From positions 62,001 through 126,000 of the forward strand of contig DAIPMW010000007.1 in the NCBI GenBank assembly GCA_036768475.1: 64,000 nt of DNA, in the 5' to 3' direction. The stretch comes from JAEUMD01 sp036768475 (lineage in GTDB: Bacteria > Pseudomonadota > Alphaproteobacteria > Rhizobiales > Hyphomicrobiaceae). The position numbers and the translations under genes are program-made. Below are positions 18,364-26,670 of the stretch, piece after piece; the first letter of the stretch is position 1, and each line of letters opens with the position of its first letter. Below the pieces are notes generated by a model, which saw only the letters and a program-made list of their open reading frames with translations, searched no databases and was not told where the DNA came from.

Positions 18364-19812
18364 ATGACCGATACGAAATCTAACGCTGGAGGGTCGCTGC
18401 ACGCGGAAAGCCTGCGCAATCCGATCCTCAATACCGACAGCTATAAGCTCTCCCATTACCTGCAGTATCCACCCGGTACGCGGGCGATATCCGCATATGT
18501 GGAGGCGCGCCACGGTGGTGAAACCGAACGTGTCCTATTCTTCGGGCTGCAGATGTTTCTGCTCGATTATCTGACGCGCCGCGTCACCGCTACGGATATT
18601 GATGAGGCCGAGGAAATCGTGACGGCACATGGCTTGCCATTCAATCGCGAGGGCTGGCAGCGGATCGTTGATCACCACGGCGGCACCCTGCCGATCGAGA
18701 TAGAGGCACTTGCCGAAGGAACGATCCTGCCCACAGGAATGCCGCTGCTCCAGGTGCGCACGACCGATCCGGAGCTGTTCTGGCTTGCCACCTACATCGA
18801 AACCGCGCTGCTGCGCGCGATCTGGTATCCCTCGACGGTCGCAACGGTCTCATGGGGCGTCAAGCGGACGATTGCGGCAGCACTTGAGAAAAGCGCCAAT
18901 GACGACATCATTGATGCAGTTCTTCCTACGCGCCTTCACGACTTTGGCGCGCGCGGTACGGCGAGCTTCGAGCAGGCCGGCATCGGCGGACTAGCCCATC
19001 TCGTCAACTTCGCCGGAACCGACACATTGACCGCGCTGCTCTACGGCCGGACCTTTTACGACGAACCGATGGCGGGCCACTCGATCCCTGCTGCCGAGCA
19101 CTCCACGATGACCGCCTGGGGCGAGTCGGGGGAAGCGGACGCATTCCGCAATATGATCCGCCGCTTTGGCGGGCCGGGGCGGTTCGTTGCCGTCGTTTCC
19201 GACAGCTACGACGTCTATCATGCCGTCCGGCGGAACTGGGGCGAGGTGCTGAAGGACGAGGTTTTGCAGATGGGCGGCACGCTGGTCGTGCGGCCCGACA
19301 GCGGTGATCCCAGGGTCGTACCCATCGACGTGGTCGAGATGCTGGGTCAGTCCTTTGGCTTCTCGGTGAACGCCAAGGGCTACAAGGTACTTCATCCCGC
19401 CGTGCGTGTGATCCAGGGCGACGGCGTCAATCCGCATTCCATTGCCGTGATTCTCGAGCATCTCCTCGCCAAGGGTTGGTCTGCCGAGAACATTGCTTTC
19501 GGCATGGGCGCTGCGCTGTTGCAGAAGGTCAACCGGGATACGCTACGCTTTGCCATGAAAGCCAATGCACGCCAGGACTCATCCGGTCGTTGGCACGATC
19601 TTGCAAAGACGCCGAAAACCGATCCCAGCAAGGCCTCGAAGGCGGGCCGTCTCGCCATAATCCAGGAAAATGGCCGCTACGGTTGGTGCAGACTCGATGA
19701 ACTGGGGAGCCGTGAGAACTTGCTGCAAGTGGTCTGGCGTGATGGCAAATTGCTCAACCGCACGTCTCTGGCGGCCGTGCGTAACCGCGCTGCTGCCACG
19801 TTCTGCATATGA
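18364..19812 (+). CDS. nadV: Nicotinamide phosphoribosyltransferase
   Basis: Joins nicotinamide to phosphoribosyl pyrophosphate to give NMN, the salvage route used by animal NAMPT and by bacterial NadV. The 482-residue product begins with NPILNTDSYKLSHYLQYPPGT and contains EARHGGE, HDFGARGTASFEQAGIGG, GTDTLTALLYGR, SIPAAEHSTMTAWG, VSDSYDVYHAV, VVRPDSGDP and GDGVNPHSI. These are the conserved nicotinamide- and phosphate-binding blocks of NAMPT. Unlike the nicotinate enzyme PncB, it keeps the FGARG and PDSGDP signatures together. It lies directly downstream of the NadM/Nudix gene and is followed by a hairpin at 19877-19898. Confidence 0.95.
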   Translation: MTDTKSNAGGSLHAESLRNPILNTDSYKLSHYLQYPPGTRAISAYVEARHGGETERVLFFGLQMFLLDYLTRRVTATDIDEAEEIVTAHGLPFNREGWQRIVDHHGGTLPIEIEALAEGTILPTGMPLLQVRTTDPELFWLATYIETALLRAIWYPSTVATVSWGVKRTIAAALEKSANDDIIDAVLPTRLHDFGARGTASFEQAGIGGLAHLVNFAGTDTLTALLYGRTFYDEPMAGHSIPAAEHSTMTAWGESGEADAFRNMIRRFGGPGRFVAVVSDSYDVYHAVRRNWGEVLKDEVLQMGGTLVVRPDSGDPRVVPIDVVEMLGQSFGFSVNAKGYKVLHPAVRVIQGDGVNPHSIAVILEHLLAKGWSAENIAFGMGAALLQKVNRDTLRFAMKANARQDSSGRWHDLAKTPKTDPSKASKAGRLAIIQENGRYGWCRLDELGSRENLLQVVWRDGKLLNRTSLAAVRNRAAATFCI

Positions 19813-19876
19813 GTGGCGCGATGGGAGGACTTTCAGCCCCTTTGATCCCGTGACCAAATGAGCGTTGAAGGCATGA

Positions 19877-19898
19877 AAGGCGCCGTTTCGGGCGCCTT
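19877..19898. terminator. Hairpin between convergent nadV and MFS transporter genes
   Basis: AAGGCGCC and GGCGCCTT form an 8-bp perfect stem around a GTTTCG loop. It lies between two convergent genes, so it may end transcription in both directions. The flanking T content is low on both strands. Confidence 0.55.
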
Positions 19899-19926
19899 CC
19901 AAGTGTTTCCAGACGTATCACGCACG

Positions 19927-21237
19927 TCAGCCGGCGGTCGTCTGAGCTGCCAGCCGGTGGTGGCGCCTTAACAAGGGCTTGAGCACGATTACGGCACAAA
20001 GTGCGGCCGTGATGTCCATGGCAGCCACAGTGTAGAACACGGTTGACCAGGTTCCCGTCGCCTCCATCAGCAGGTTGCCGACCGGAACAAGCAATGCGGC
20101 AATGCCCTTGGCGCAGTAGAGAACGCCATAGATCATGCCGATGTGCTTGGTACCGAAAGCATCGGCCGCCGTGGCACTGAACAAGCTGTAGACCTCGCCC
20201 CAGGCCAGGAAGACGATGCCGCTGAGGATGATGAACGCCCAGGGGTTGTGACCGAACGTGGCCAGCGCAACGATGCCGAGTCCTTCGAGCATGAATGCAA
20301 TGAACATCGTGTTCTCGCGGCCGATATGGTCGGAAGTCCATCCAAACAGCGGACGCGAAACACCATTCATGATGCGATCGAGCATCAATGCAAAGGGCAG
20401 TGCGGCAATTACGATGAAGCCGAGATTGACAGGGTGTTCCTTGACGCCGAGATCAGCTGCGACGACGCCGAGCTGGGCAACCGCCATCAGACCTCCGGTC
20501 ACGGTCAGGATGAACATGATGAACATCAGGTAGAAGACCGGCGTCGCTGCGGCTTCCTTCAGTGTGTAGTCCTTCTGGCTCTGCGCCACCTTCGACGAGG
20601 TCGCGATGACTTCGCCTTTGGCAGGTGCGCGCAGGAAGAATGACGCCATGACGATCGCCGCACCCTGAACGATGCCGAACCAGAAGAACGCCTGGGAATA
20701 TCCACCGTTGGCAATCAGACTGGCGATCGGCAGGATCGTGAGCGCAGAACCGGCGCCGTATCCGCCCGCCGTCAGTCCGACAGCCAGGCCGCGGCGGTCG
20801 GGGAACCACTTGATAGCGTTATTCACGCAGGTGGCGTAGACACACCCCACGCCGATGCCGCCTGCTATGGCGCCGATGTAGAACATCGAGAGCGTTGTCG
20901 CGTAGCTGTCGATCACCCACGAGAGGCCGACAAAAAGGCCCCCGGTGAAGACCATGAAACGAGGGCCGAATCTATCGATAAAGTAGCCTTCAATTGGGGC
21001 CATCCAGGTCTGTACGATCACGAAGATCGTGAAGGTCGCTTGGATCGCAGCGCGTTCCCATCCAAATGTTTTTTGTATTTCAGGAACAAATAGTGTCCAC
21101 GCATACTGAATGTTTGCGGCGGCCACCATGCAAATGATGCCCACTACGATTTGAACCCAGCGTGATTTCAGTCCACTCCCCGCGTGCGTGCGGGAAGCTG
21201 CGGCCGCCCCTTGGGACAGCTGGTCAACAGCAGCCAT
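19927..21237 (-). CDS. OxlT-like oxalate/formate MFS antiporter
   Basis: A 436-residue major facilitator with 12 predicted membrane helices. It matches the oxalate/formate antiporter subfamily: IQYAWTLFVPEIQKTFGW in helix 1, YFIDRFGPR in the 2-3 loop, IGVGCVYATCVNNAIKWFP, RGLAVGLTAGGYGAGSA, NGVSRPLFGWTSDHIGRE and FLAWGEVYSLFSATAADAFG. Such carriers exchange oxalate or other small carboxylates for formate across the cytoplasmic membrane. The true substrate is unproven; monocarboxylate or glyoxylate transport is also possible. GGAGG precedes ATG 21237 by about five bases. The upstream DNA is unusually AT-rich and contains GGTATACC palindromes that may be an operator. Confidence 0.85.
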   Translation of the reverse strand: MAAVDQLSQGAAAASRTHAGSGLKSRWVQIVVGIICMVAAANIQYAWTLFVPEIQKTFGWERAAIQATFTIFVIVQTWMAPIEGYFIDRFGPRFMVFTGGLFVGLSWVIDSYATTLSMFYIGAIAGGIGVGCVYATCVNNAIKWFPDRRGLAVGLTAGGYGAGSALTILPIASLIANGGYSQAFFWFGIVQGAAIVMASFFLRAPAKGEVIATSSKVAQSQKDYTLKEAAATPVFYLMFIMFILTVTGGLMAVAQLGVVAADLGVKEHPVNLGFIVIAALPFALMLDRIMNGVSRPLFGWTSDHIGRENTMFIAFMLEGLGIVALATFGHNPWAFIILSGIVFLAWGEVYSLFSATAADAFGTKHIGMIYGVLYCAKGIAALLVPVGNLLMEATGTWSTVFYTVAAMDITAALCAVIVLKPLLRRHHRLAAQTTAG

Positions 21238-21331
21238 ATATCCTCCATTTGAAGACGTCTATAATGATATTTTTATTGTTTTTCATTGGTTTATGTGGCG
21301 GCCACCAATCTGATGACTGATTCCACCATAA

Positions 21332-21346
21332 GGTATACCATATACC
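21332..21346. promoter_or_regulatory. Possible operator upstream of the OxlT-like gene
   Basis: GGTATA-CCA-TATACC is an inverted repeat that also contains the self-complementary octamer GGTATACC. A related GTATAC occurs near 21409. Palindromes of the form TGGTATACCA are common targets of GntR/FCD-type repressors that control organic acid uptake. This is an inference from shape only; no regulator gene lies nearby. Confidence 0.35.
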
Positions 21347-21652
21347 ACAGGATACGTGTTGTCACTGCGCTGGGCTTGAAAGATCAATAGGGCGAGCTCA
21401 AAAATTGGGTATACAACTCTGAAATCTCTCAAATATATATTTTTATTCGAGCTAAAACCCTAACCCTCGGATGCGGTTTTTGGCGACGGATTTTTGAGGT
21501 CAGATTTTGGTTTTTCTTGCGCGTTTTGCATCGACCAAATCAAAACTTTGCAATGTGGCGATACAAATCTCTGGGAGGCGGTTGAATTTGCAGAATTATT
21601 CAATTGAAATTGTTTATTTCAAAAATCGCGATGCAAAAAAAATCATGAAAGA

Positions 21653-21679
21653 GGTCCGGGGGCGCTGTGCTCCCGGACC
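21653..21679 (-). terminator. Intrinsic terminator of glnA
   Basis: An 11-bp GC-rich stem (one G-T pair) with a five-base loop. Reading on the minus strand, it lies about 30 bases after the glnA stop. It is followed by TCTTTCATGATTTTTTTT, so a T-tract begins a few bases after the stem. Confidence 0.75.
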
Positions 21680-21706
21680 CATTTCGCGCGGTTGGCTGAG
21701 TGATGC

Positions 21707-23116
21707 TTAGACTGAATAGTACATGTCGTACTCGACCGGGTGCGGCGTCATCTCGTAGCGCATGTTCTCCTCCATGCGCAGCTCGATGTAGGCGTCGATC
21801 GTGTCGTCGGTGAAGACGCCGCCCATCTTCAGGAAGCCGCGATCCTCATCGAGAGACTTCAAAGCCTCGCGAAGAGAGGCTGCAACCGTTGGGATCTGGG
21901 CAAGCTCCGCCGGAGGCAGGTCGTAGAGGTTTTTGTCCATCGCCGGACCGGGATCGATCTTGTTGGTGATGCCGTCGAGACCGGCCATCAGCATCGCAGC
22001 GAACGCGAGATAGGGGTTGGCACCCGGATCGGGGAAGCGAACCTCGACGCGCTTCGCCTTGGGCGAAGAGACGTGCGGAATTCGGCACGAAGCCGAGCGG
22101 TTGCGCGCAGAGTAGGCGAGCAGCACCGGCGCCTCGTAGCCCGGAACCAAGCGCTTGTAGGAGTTCGTCAGCGGGTTTGCGAAGGCGTTGATGGCCTTGG
22201 CGTGCTTGAGGATACCGCCGATGTAGTAGAGGCACATTTCCGAGAGATCGGCATACTTGTTGCCGGCAAACATCGGCGTGTCGCCTTTCCAGATCGACTG
22301 GTGGACGTGCATGCCCGACCCGTTGTCGCCGAAGATCGGCTTCGGCATGAACGTTGCCGACTTGCCGTAGGCCTGCGCGACGTTGTGCACGACGTACTTG
22401 TAGATCTGCATGCCGTCGGCCATTTTGATCATCGGGCCGAACTTGACGCCGAGTTCATGCTGGGCCGAAGCCACTTCGTGGTGGTGCTTCTCGACGATCA
22501 CGCCCATCTCCGACATGACCGAGAGCATCTCCGAGCGGATGTCCTGGCAGCTGTCGATCGGCGGCACCGGGAAGTATCCTCCCTTCACGCGCGGACGATG
22601 ACCCAGGTTGCCCATCTCATAGGCCGTATCGGAGTTGGAAGGCAGTTCCGTGCAGTCGACTTTGAAACCGACATTGTACATGTCGGTCGAAAAGCGCACG
22701 TCGTCGAAGATAAAGAATTCCGCCTCCGGTCCGAAGTAGACGGTATCGCCGATCCCGAGCGACGCCATGTAGGCTTCAGCCTTCTTGGCGATCGACCGCG
22801 GGTCGCGCTCGTACATCTCGCCGGTGGACGGCTCAAGCACGTCGCAAAAGAGCGCCATCGTTGTCTGCGCGAAGAAGGGATCGATGTGGGCCGATGCCGG
22901 ATCGGGCATCAGCAGCATGTCCGAGGCCTCGATCGATTTCCAGCCGGCGATCGACGACCCGTCGAAAGCGTAGCCGTCCGTGAACATCGCCTCGTCCACG
23001 CACGAGACGTCGGCCGTGACGTGCTGCATCTTTCCCTTGGTGTCGGTAAAGCGGAGATCGACGAACTTGACGTCCTTCTCCTTGAGCATGGCCACGACAT
23101 CGTTTGCGGTCTTCAT
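21707..23116 (-). CDS. glnA: Glutamine synthetase type I
   Basis: ATP-dependent amidation of glutamate by ammonia, the entry step of nitrogen assimilation; a cytoplasmic dodecamer. The 469-residue product has GSSIAGWKSIEASDMLLMPD (substrate loop), NGSGMHVHQS, the ATP site near NRSASCRIP and the adenylylation site NLYDLPPAE with Tyr398. The last shows the enzyme belongs to the adenylylation-controlled GSI-beta type. AGGGGAG precedes the ATG. It follows glnB by 116 bases on the same strand, the usual alphaproteobacterial glnB-glnA operon, and ends at a terminator. Control by PII, adenylyltransferase and NtrC is expected. Confidence 0.97.
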   Translation of the reverse strand: MKTANDVVAMLKEKDVKFVDLRFTDTKGKMQHVTADVSCVDEAMFTDGYAFDGSSIAGWKSIEASDMLLMPDPASAHIDPFFAQTTMALFCDVLEPSTGEMYERDPRSIAKKAEAYMASLGIGDTVYFGPEAEFFIFDDVRFSTDMYNVGFKVDCTELPSNSDTAYEMGNLGHRPRVKGGYFPVPPIDSCQDIRSEMLSVMSEMGVIVEKHHHEVASAQHELGVKFGPMIKMADGMQIYKYVVHNVAQAYGKSATFMPKPIFGDNGSGMHVHQSIWKGDTPMFAGNKYADLSEMCLYYIGGILKHAKAINAFANPLTNSYKRLVPGYEAPVLLAYSARNRSASCRIPHVSSPKAKRVEVRFPDPGANPYLAFAAMLMAGLDGITNKIDPGPAMDKNLYDLPPAELAQIPTVAASLREALKSLDEDRGFLKMGGVFTDDTIDAYIELRMEENMRYEMTPHPVEYDMYYSV

Positions 23117-23232
23117 GAGAGCTCCCCTGTTGCGAGCGCTTGAGTTCTTTGGGTTGCGTTGGCCGGCCGTTGTGAGCGGGCCGGAGTGTTCAGTATTTTG
23201 GAGTCCTTGGTGCCCGGTTCGTCCGGGCGGCC

Positions 23233-23571
23233 TCAGATCGCATCGCTGCCGGTTTCGCCCGTGCGGATGCGGATCGCCTCCTCGACGGTCGAGATGAAGA
23301 TCTTGCCGTCGCCGATGCGTCCAGTCTTGGCAGCGTTCTGGATCGTTTCCACGGCTTTGTCGACCATCTCGTCGCTCAGCACCACCTCGACCTTCACCTT
23401 CGGCAGGAAGTCGACAACATATTCCGCCCCTCGATAGAGCTCGGTGTGTCCCTTCTGCCGTCCGAATCCCTTGGCCTCAATCACGGTAATTCCCTGCAGG
23501 CCGATCTCCTGCAGAGCTTCCTTCACCTCGTCGAGCTTGAAGGGCTTGATGATGGCCTCGATCTTTTTCAT
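23233..23571 (-). CDS. glnB: Nitrogen regulatory protein PII
   Basis: A 112-residue PII signal protein that senses 2-oxoglutarate and ATP/ADP and, via uridylylation, controls glutamine synthetase adenylylation and NtrB. The N-terminus MKKIEAIIKPFKLDEVKEAL is diagnostic, as are the T-loop with GRQKGHTELYRGAEY (Tyr51, the uridylylation site) and the C-terminal GRIGDGKIFISTVEEAIRIRTGE. An upstream in-frame start to 23646 exists but would add an unrelated 25 residues, so ATG 23571 is used. It heads the glnB-glnA unit and is preceded by a sigma-54-like promoter, fitting nitrogen control. Confidence 0.96.
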   Translation of the reverse strand: MKKIEAIIKPFKLDEVKEALQEIGLQGITVIEAKGFGRQKGHTELYRGAEYVVDFLPKVKVEVVLSDEMVDKAVETIQNAAKTGRIGDGKIFISTVEEAIRIRTGETGSDAI

Positions 23572-23972
23572 GAATTCCCAATGCCTCCCGGTCTTCCGGA
23601 TTGTCAGGTTGCCGCGCCGGACGGCGCACTCAAAAGCATGCCCCATGCCAGTTTGTAAATGGAAACATAATCCCTTGCCTTTCAGCAGGTTGGCGCGAGG
23701 CAGGCGGAATGTGATGTCAGATTATGCAGTTGATTTGCCTGTTTTATGGGCACCATGCCGCGCATTCAGGCAGACATCCTGGGCACGGCGCATGATCGAG
23801 ATCAAGCCTTCCACGCACATCGTGCTTGCAAAGGTCGAGGCGAGGGGCCGCCGCCACGAGGCGTGCCGCATGCGTGCAGGTCGGCGTCCGCGCTATGCTC
23901 CTGGCTCCTGGCGGAAGGACGCCGGCAACGGCGTCGCCGAATGACCGGCTTGGCAATGATTGAGAGGCGTAT
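23572..23972. other. Divergent control region between glnB and nnr
   Basis: A 401-base gap. The glnB-proximal part holds the sigma-54-like promoter at 23635-23650 followed by a short leader. I could not find a convincing pair of NtrC sites. The nnr-proximal part shows no clear promoter. The short open frames here have no protein signature. Confidence 0.5.
23635..23650 (-). promoter_or_regulatory. Sigma-54-type promoter of glnB-glnA
   Basis: On the minus strand the sequence TGGCATGGGGCATGCT places GG at -24 and GC at -12 with exactly the ten-base gap of the sigma-54 consensus TGGCACG-N4-TTGCW. Mismatches are T for C in the -24 block and A for T in the -12 block. Transcription would begin near 23624, about 53 bases before the glnB start. 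A sigma-54/NtrC-driven glnB promoter is known in rhizobia and fits the context. Confidence 0.6.
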
Positions 23973-25556
23973 ATGACCGAGTTGCTGACCACCGAGGAGA
24001 TGGGACGCGCGGACCGGCGCGCGGTGGATCTGGGCATAGCCTCGCTGACGCTAATGGAGAACGCGGGCAGGGCGGTTGCCGATGCGGCGTGGGCGTATCT
24101 GCAGGCTGGCGACAAGGTGGCGGTGTTGTGCGGGCCGGGCAACAACGGCGGCGATGGCTTTGTCGCGGCGCGTCATCTGGCGGAACGCGGGTGCGATGTG
24201 AGGGTAGCGCTGTTGGGAGACATCGCCGCAATCAAAGGTGATGCCGCGGAGATGGCGGCCCGCTGGTCGGGTGAGGTTTCAGCTCTGCATCCCGACATTT
24301 TGCCGCAAGCCAAGGTCGTCATCGACGCCGTATTTGGTGCCGGTCTCAGTCGCGACGTGAGTGGCGTCGTGAGCGAGGTGATCCGCGATCTCAACGCACG
24401 AGAGCAAGGCGTGAAGGTCATTGCCGTCGATGTGCCGAGCGGGCTTGATGGCAACACCGGGCAGAAGCGTGGCGTTGCCGTACGTGCCGACGAAACCGTC
24501 ACCTTCATGTGCTTGAAGCCGGGTCACGTTCTAATGCCCGGGCGCAAGTGCTGCGGACGCGTCACCATCGCCGATATCGGAATTCCGGTGCACATCCTCT
24601 CCGAGGTGGGGTCGCGGGCATCGCAGCTGAGTGAGGCAAGCGCAGTCGATATTGCCGGAATGTTCCCCTGGCGCACGGCGGACGCGCACAAGTATGCCCA
24701 CGGCCATGCCGTCGTTGTTTCGGGGCTGGCGTTCCAGACAGGTGCAGCCCGCCTGGCGGCGCGCGGCGCGCTGCGCGTGGGAGCAGGGCTCGTCACCGTG
24801 GCATCTCCGCTAAACGCCCTACCTGAGAATGCCGCGCATCTGACCGCCGTCATGCTGAAGCCCTGTGCCGGCCCGCGTGCGTTGTCGGAGATCCTCGCCG
24901 ACCGACGCAGGAATGCAGTCCTGATCGGCCCTGGCGCAGGCACGGGATTGGAGACGGCGGAACTTGTATTGGCCGCACTTGCTTCGGGCGCTGCCGTGGT
25001 GCTCGATGCCGACGCGATCACGTCGTTTGCAGCCGATTCCGAGAAATCGGCAGCCGTTTCTTTCGGCTTTACCTCGAAGAGCGAGACGAAAACCCACGGC
25101 TCAAAAGCCTTGTTCGATGCAATCCGCGCACAAGCCAGGCGCCCCGTCGTGCTGACGCCTCATGAGGGAGAGTTCAGACGGCTCTTTCCCGATCTCGCCG
25201 ATGTTCCCTCAAAACTCGAGCGCGCGCGCGCAGCGGCAAGCCGTTCTGGCAGCGTGATTGTCCTCAAAGGTGCCGATACCGTGGTCGCTGCACCCGCAGG
25301 CGATGCGGTCGTTGCCACGAACGCACCACCCTGGCTAGCCACCGCCGGCACTGGTGATGTGCTGGCCGGATTCGTGACCGGTCTGCTGGCGCAGTCCATG
25401 TCGGCATTCGCGGCGGCGAGCACTGCGGTATGGGTGCACGGCGAATGCGCCAACAGCCTCGGGCCTGGACTCATCGCCGAGGATCTGCCCGAAGCAGTTG
25501 CCGATGTGTTGGCAGTTCTGTTGCGTACCCGCAATGAAAGGACTGCGCAGCATTGA
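23973..25556 (+). CDS. nnr: Bifunctional NAD(P)H-hydrate epimerase / ADP-dependent NAD(P)H-hydrate dehydratase
   Basis: Repairs damaged NADHX and NADPHX. The N-terminal YjeF_N epimerase domain (about residues 1-215) has GPGNNGGDGFVAARHL and the DAVFGAGLSRDVSG loop; the C-terminal dehydratase domain (about 225-515) has HKYAHGHAVVVSG, LIGPGAGTG, VLTPHEGEFRRLFPD, VVLKGADT-like and ATAGTGDVLAGFVTGLLAQ. The 527-residue length matches the E. coli two-domain enzyme. ATG 23973 is supported by a GAGAGG-like site upstream. It is the third NAD-related locus in this window but is not in an operon with the others. Confidence 0.94.
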   Translation: MTELLTTEEMGRADRRAVDLGIASLTLMENAGRAVADAAWAYLQAGDKVAVLCGPGNNGGDGFVAARHLAERGCDVRVALLGDIAAIKGDAAEMAARWSGEVSALHPDILPQAKVVIDAVFGAGLSRDVSGVVSEVIRDLNAREQGVKVIAVDVPSGLDGNTGQKRGVAVRADETVTFMCLKPGHVLMPGRKCCGRVTIADIGIPVHILSEVGSRASQLSEASAVDIAGMFPWRTADAHKYAHGHAVVVSGLAFQTGAARLAARGALRVGAGLVTVASPLNALPENAAHLTAVMLKPCAGPRALSEILADRRRNAVLIGPGAGTGLETAELVLAALASGAAVVLDADAITSFAADSEKSAAVSFGFTSKSETKTHGSKALFDAIRAQARRPVVLTPHEGEFRRLFPDLADVPSKLERARAAASRSGSVIVLKGADTVVAAPAGDAVVATNAPPWLATAGTGDVLAGFVTGLLAQSMSAFAAASTAVWVHGECANSLGPGLIAEDLPEAVADVLAVLLRTRNERTAQH

Positions 25557-25616
25557 GCCTGCGCACTTTCAACGCGACCTGCCGTTCCCGGATTGATCGG
25601 GCTCGCTTGGTTCGCC

Positions 25617-25952
25617 TCACATCCCGCCGAGATAGGACCTGGCTTCCTCGCCGGGGTTCGGCAATCCGGCGACGCGCCAGGCAACAAGGCAATAGCCGAA
25701 CAACTCGTTAACTGCGCTGCGATCAATACCGGCCTGATGGCAGACGTTGTGGATCGACGAGATGGTCGCCATGCGCTCGAATTCATTGCGTAGCGCGCGG
25801 ATGACCGCCCAGTGACGCTCGCTGAGGTCAGTTATTCCTTCTTCGCGCGCCAGTTCGCGTGCCAGATCCTCGGTCCAGAACGAGAAATCGGTGATCAGGC
25901 CATCATCGTCGAGCAGCGTCGGCTCGTCCTTTTTTGCGGCCAGGGCGGTCAT
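25617..25952 (-). CDS. DsrC/TusE-family fold protein lacking the usual C-terminal cysteines
   Basis: A 111-residue protein matching the DsrC/TusE family. The segments GLITDFSFWTEDLARELARE, LSERHWAVIRALRNEFERM and YCLVAWRVAGLPNPG line up with the family's ITDF, HWEVI..LR and ACKIAGLPKPTGCV blocks. TusE and DsrC carry a penultimate Cys that accepts persulfide sulfur; here the tail reads GLPNPGEEARSYLGGM with no such Cys, and the second DsrC Cys position is Trp. It is therefore unlikely to relay sulfur in the standard way and resembles the cysteine-free members of the family. ATG 25952 is chosen over an open upstream extension. It stands alone. Confidence 0.75.
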   Translation of the reverse strand: MTALAAKKDEPTLLDDDGLITDFSFWTEDLARELAREEGITDLSERHWAVIRALRNEFERMATISSIHNVCHQAGIDRSAVNELFGYCLVAWRVAGLPNPGEEARSYLGGM

Positions 25953-26025
25953 GGCAGGTGTCCTTTCAAGCGCTGGGAGATGACGCGGCAGCGTCGCCTG
26001 GGCACTAGAGCACCTTACATCAAAT

Positions 26026-26039
26026 AGAAAAATTTTTCT
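26026..26039. promoter_or_regulatory. Perfect palindrome upstream of the DsrC-like gene
   Basis: AGAAAAATTTTTCT is a 14-base perfect palindrome about 75 bases upstream of the DsrC-like start, inside an AT-rich stretch (about 26010-26085). It could be a regulator site or simply part of an AT-rich promoter. Confidence 0.35.
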
Positions 26040-26109
26040 TGATTCATGTTGACACACCAATAAAAAAGAAAAAATTACTAAATTGTCGACGGCACGGCAG
26101 GGGGCCTGC

Positions 26110-26670
26110 TCAATCGGGCCGCTGGCCCGCACGTTTCAGCTCGTCATCGGCCTTCAGGAAGGCATCGACTTCTGGCGTCAGCGGCGGGCTCTCGGCCTGA
26201 AAGCCCACTTCGCTCATCAGCCGTTCGATCGGCACGAAGCGGCTGAGCGCGCGGTCGTAGAGGCCACCTTTGAACAGTGCGTGAGCGGCAATCTGTTCGG
26301 ACCTCGGACCGTCCTTGAAGATGAATTGTTGCTCCATCACGACGCTGGTTGCATCCCAGGCAACGATCCGCGTGGCGATCTCGAAGCGCTGGAACAGCCG
26401 CAATTCGCGCCTGAAGCGGATCTTGATGGCGCTTGCGACGGGTGTCCACTTGTGACGCAGCACCGCCCGCCACAGACCGCTGCGTACCACGATATCGAGG
26501 CGCCCCAGATCCATGAGCGTGAGGTATCGGCCGTTATTGAGATGTGCCGATGTATCGAGATCGGTTGGCAAGACGCGGAAGTTTAACCGCGAGACGCCAT
26601 CGGGCACCCCGATCGCGGGACGCCGCCAGATTGTCACAAGGTACCAGAGCAGACGCAGCCACAGGTTCAT
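26110..26670 (-). CDS. Hotdog-fold acyl-CoA thioesterase family protein
   Basis: A 186-residue protein of the hotdog thioesterase superfamily, closest in pattern to THEM6/4-hydroxybenzoyl-CoA thioesterase-like proteins. It has LNFRVLPTDLDTSAHLNNGR, where Asp and the HLNNGRY run match the catalytic loop, then LMDLGRLD, a central beta region with KIRFRRELRLFQRF and VVMEQQFIFKDG. The N-terminus is hydrophobic (NLWLRLLWYLVTIW) and may associate with the membrane. The frame is open upstream to 27129, but that part overlaps the divergent TPR gene and lacks protein character, so ATG 26670 is used. The substrate is not predictable. Confidence 0.8.
   Translation of the reverse strand: MNLWLRLLWYLVTIWRRPAIGVPDGVSRLNFRVLPTDLDTSAHLNNGRYLTLMDLGRLDIVVRSGLWRAVLRHKWTPVASAIKIRFRRELRLFQRFEIATRIVAWDATSVVMEQQFIFKDGPRSEQIAAHALFKGGLYDRALSRFVPIERLMSEVGFQAESPPLTPEVDAFLKADDELKRAGQRPD

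Larger units (their letters stand above)
21238..21706. other. AT-rich intergenic region with palindromes and the glnA terminator
   Basis: Lies between the OxlT-like gene and glnA, both on the minus strand. It is clearly more AT-rich than the rest of the window, with several A/T runs. It includes the palindrome GGTATACC at 21332-21339, extended by TATACC at 21341-21346, a second GTATAC near 21409, and the glnA terminator at 21653-21679. The remainder is probably the promoter region of the transporter. I see no supported gene. Confidence 0.6.

Noticed and set aside
21740..23143. 467-codon plus-strand frame opposite glnA
   Set aside because: It mirrors glnA over almost its whole length. The translation is Arg/His/Val-rich with no family features.
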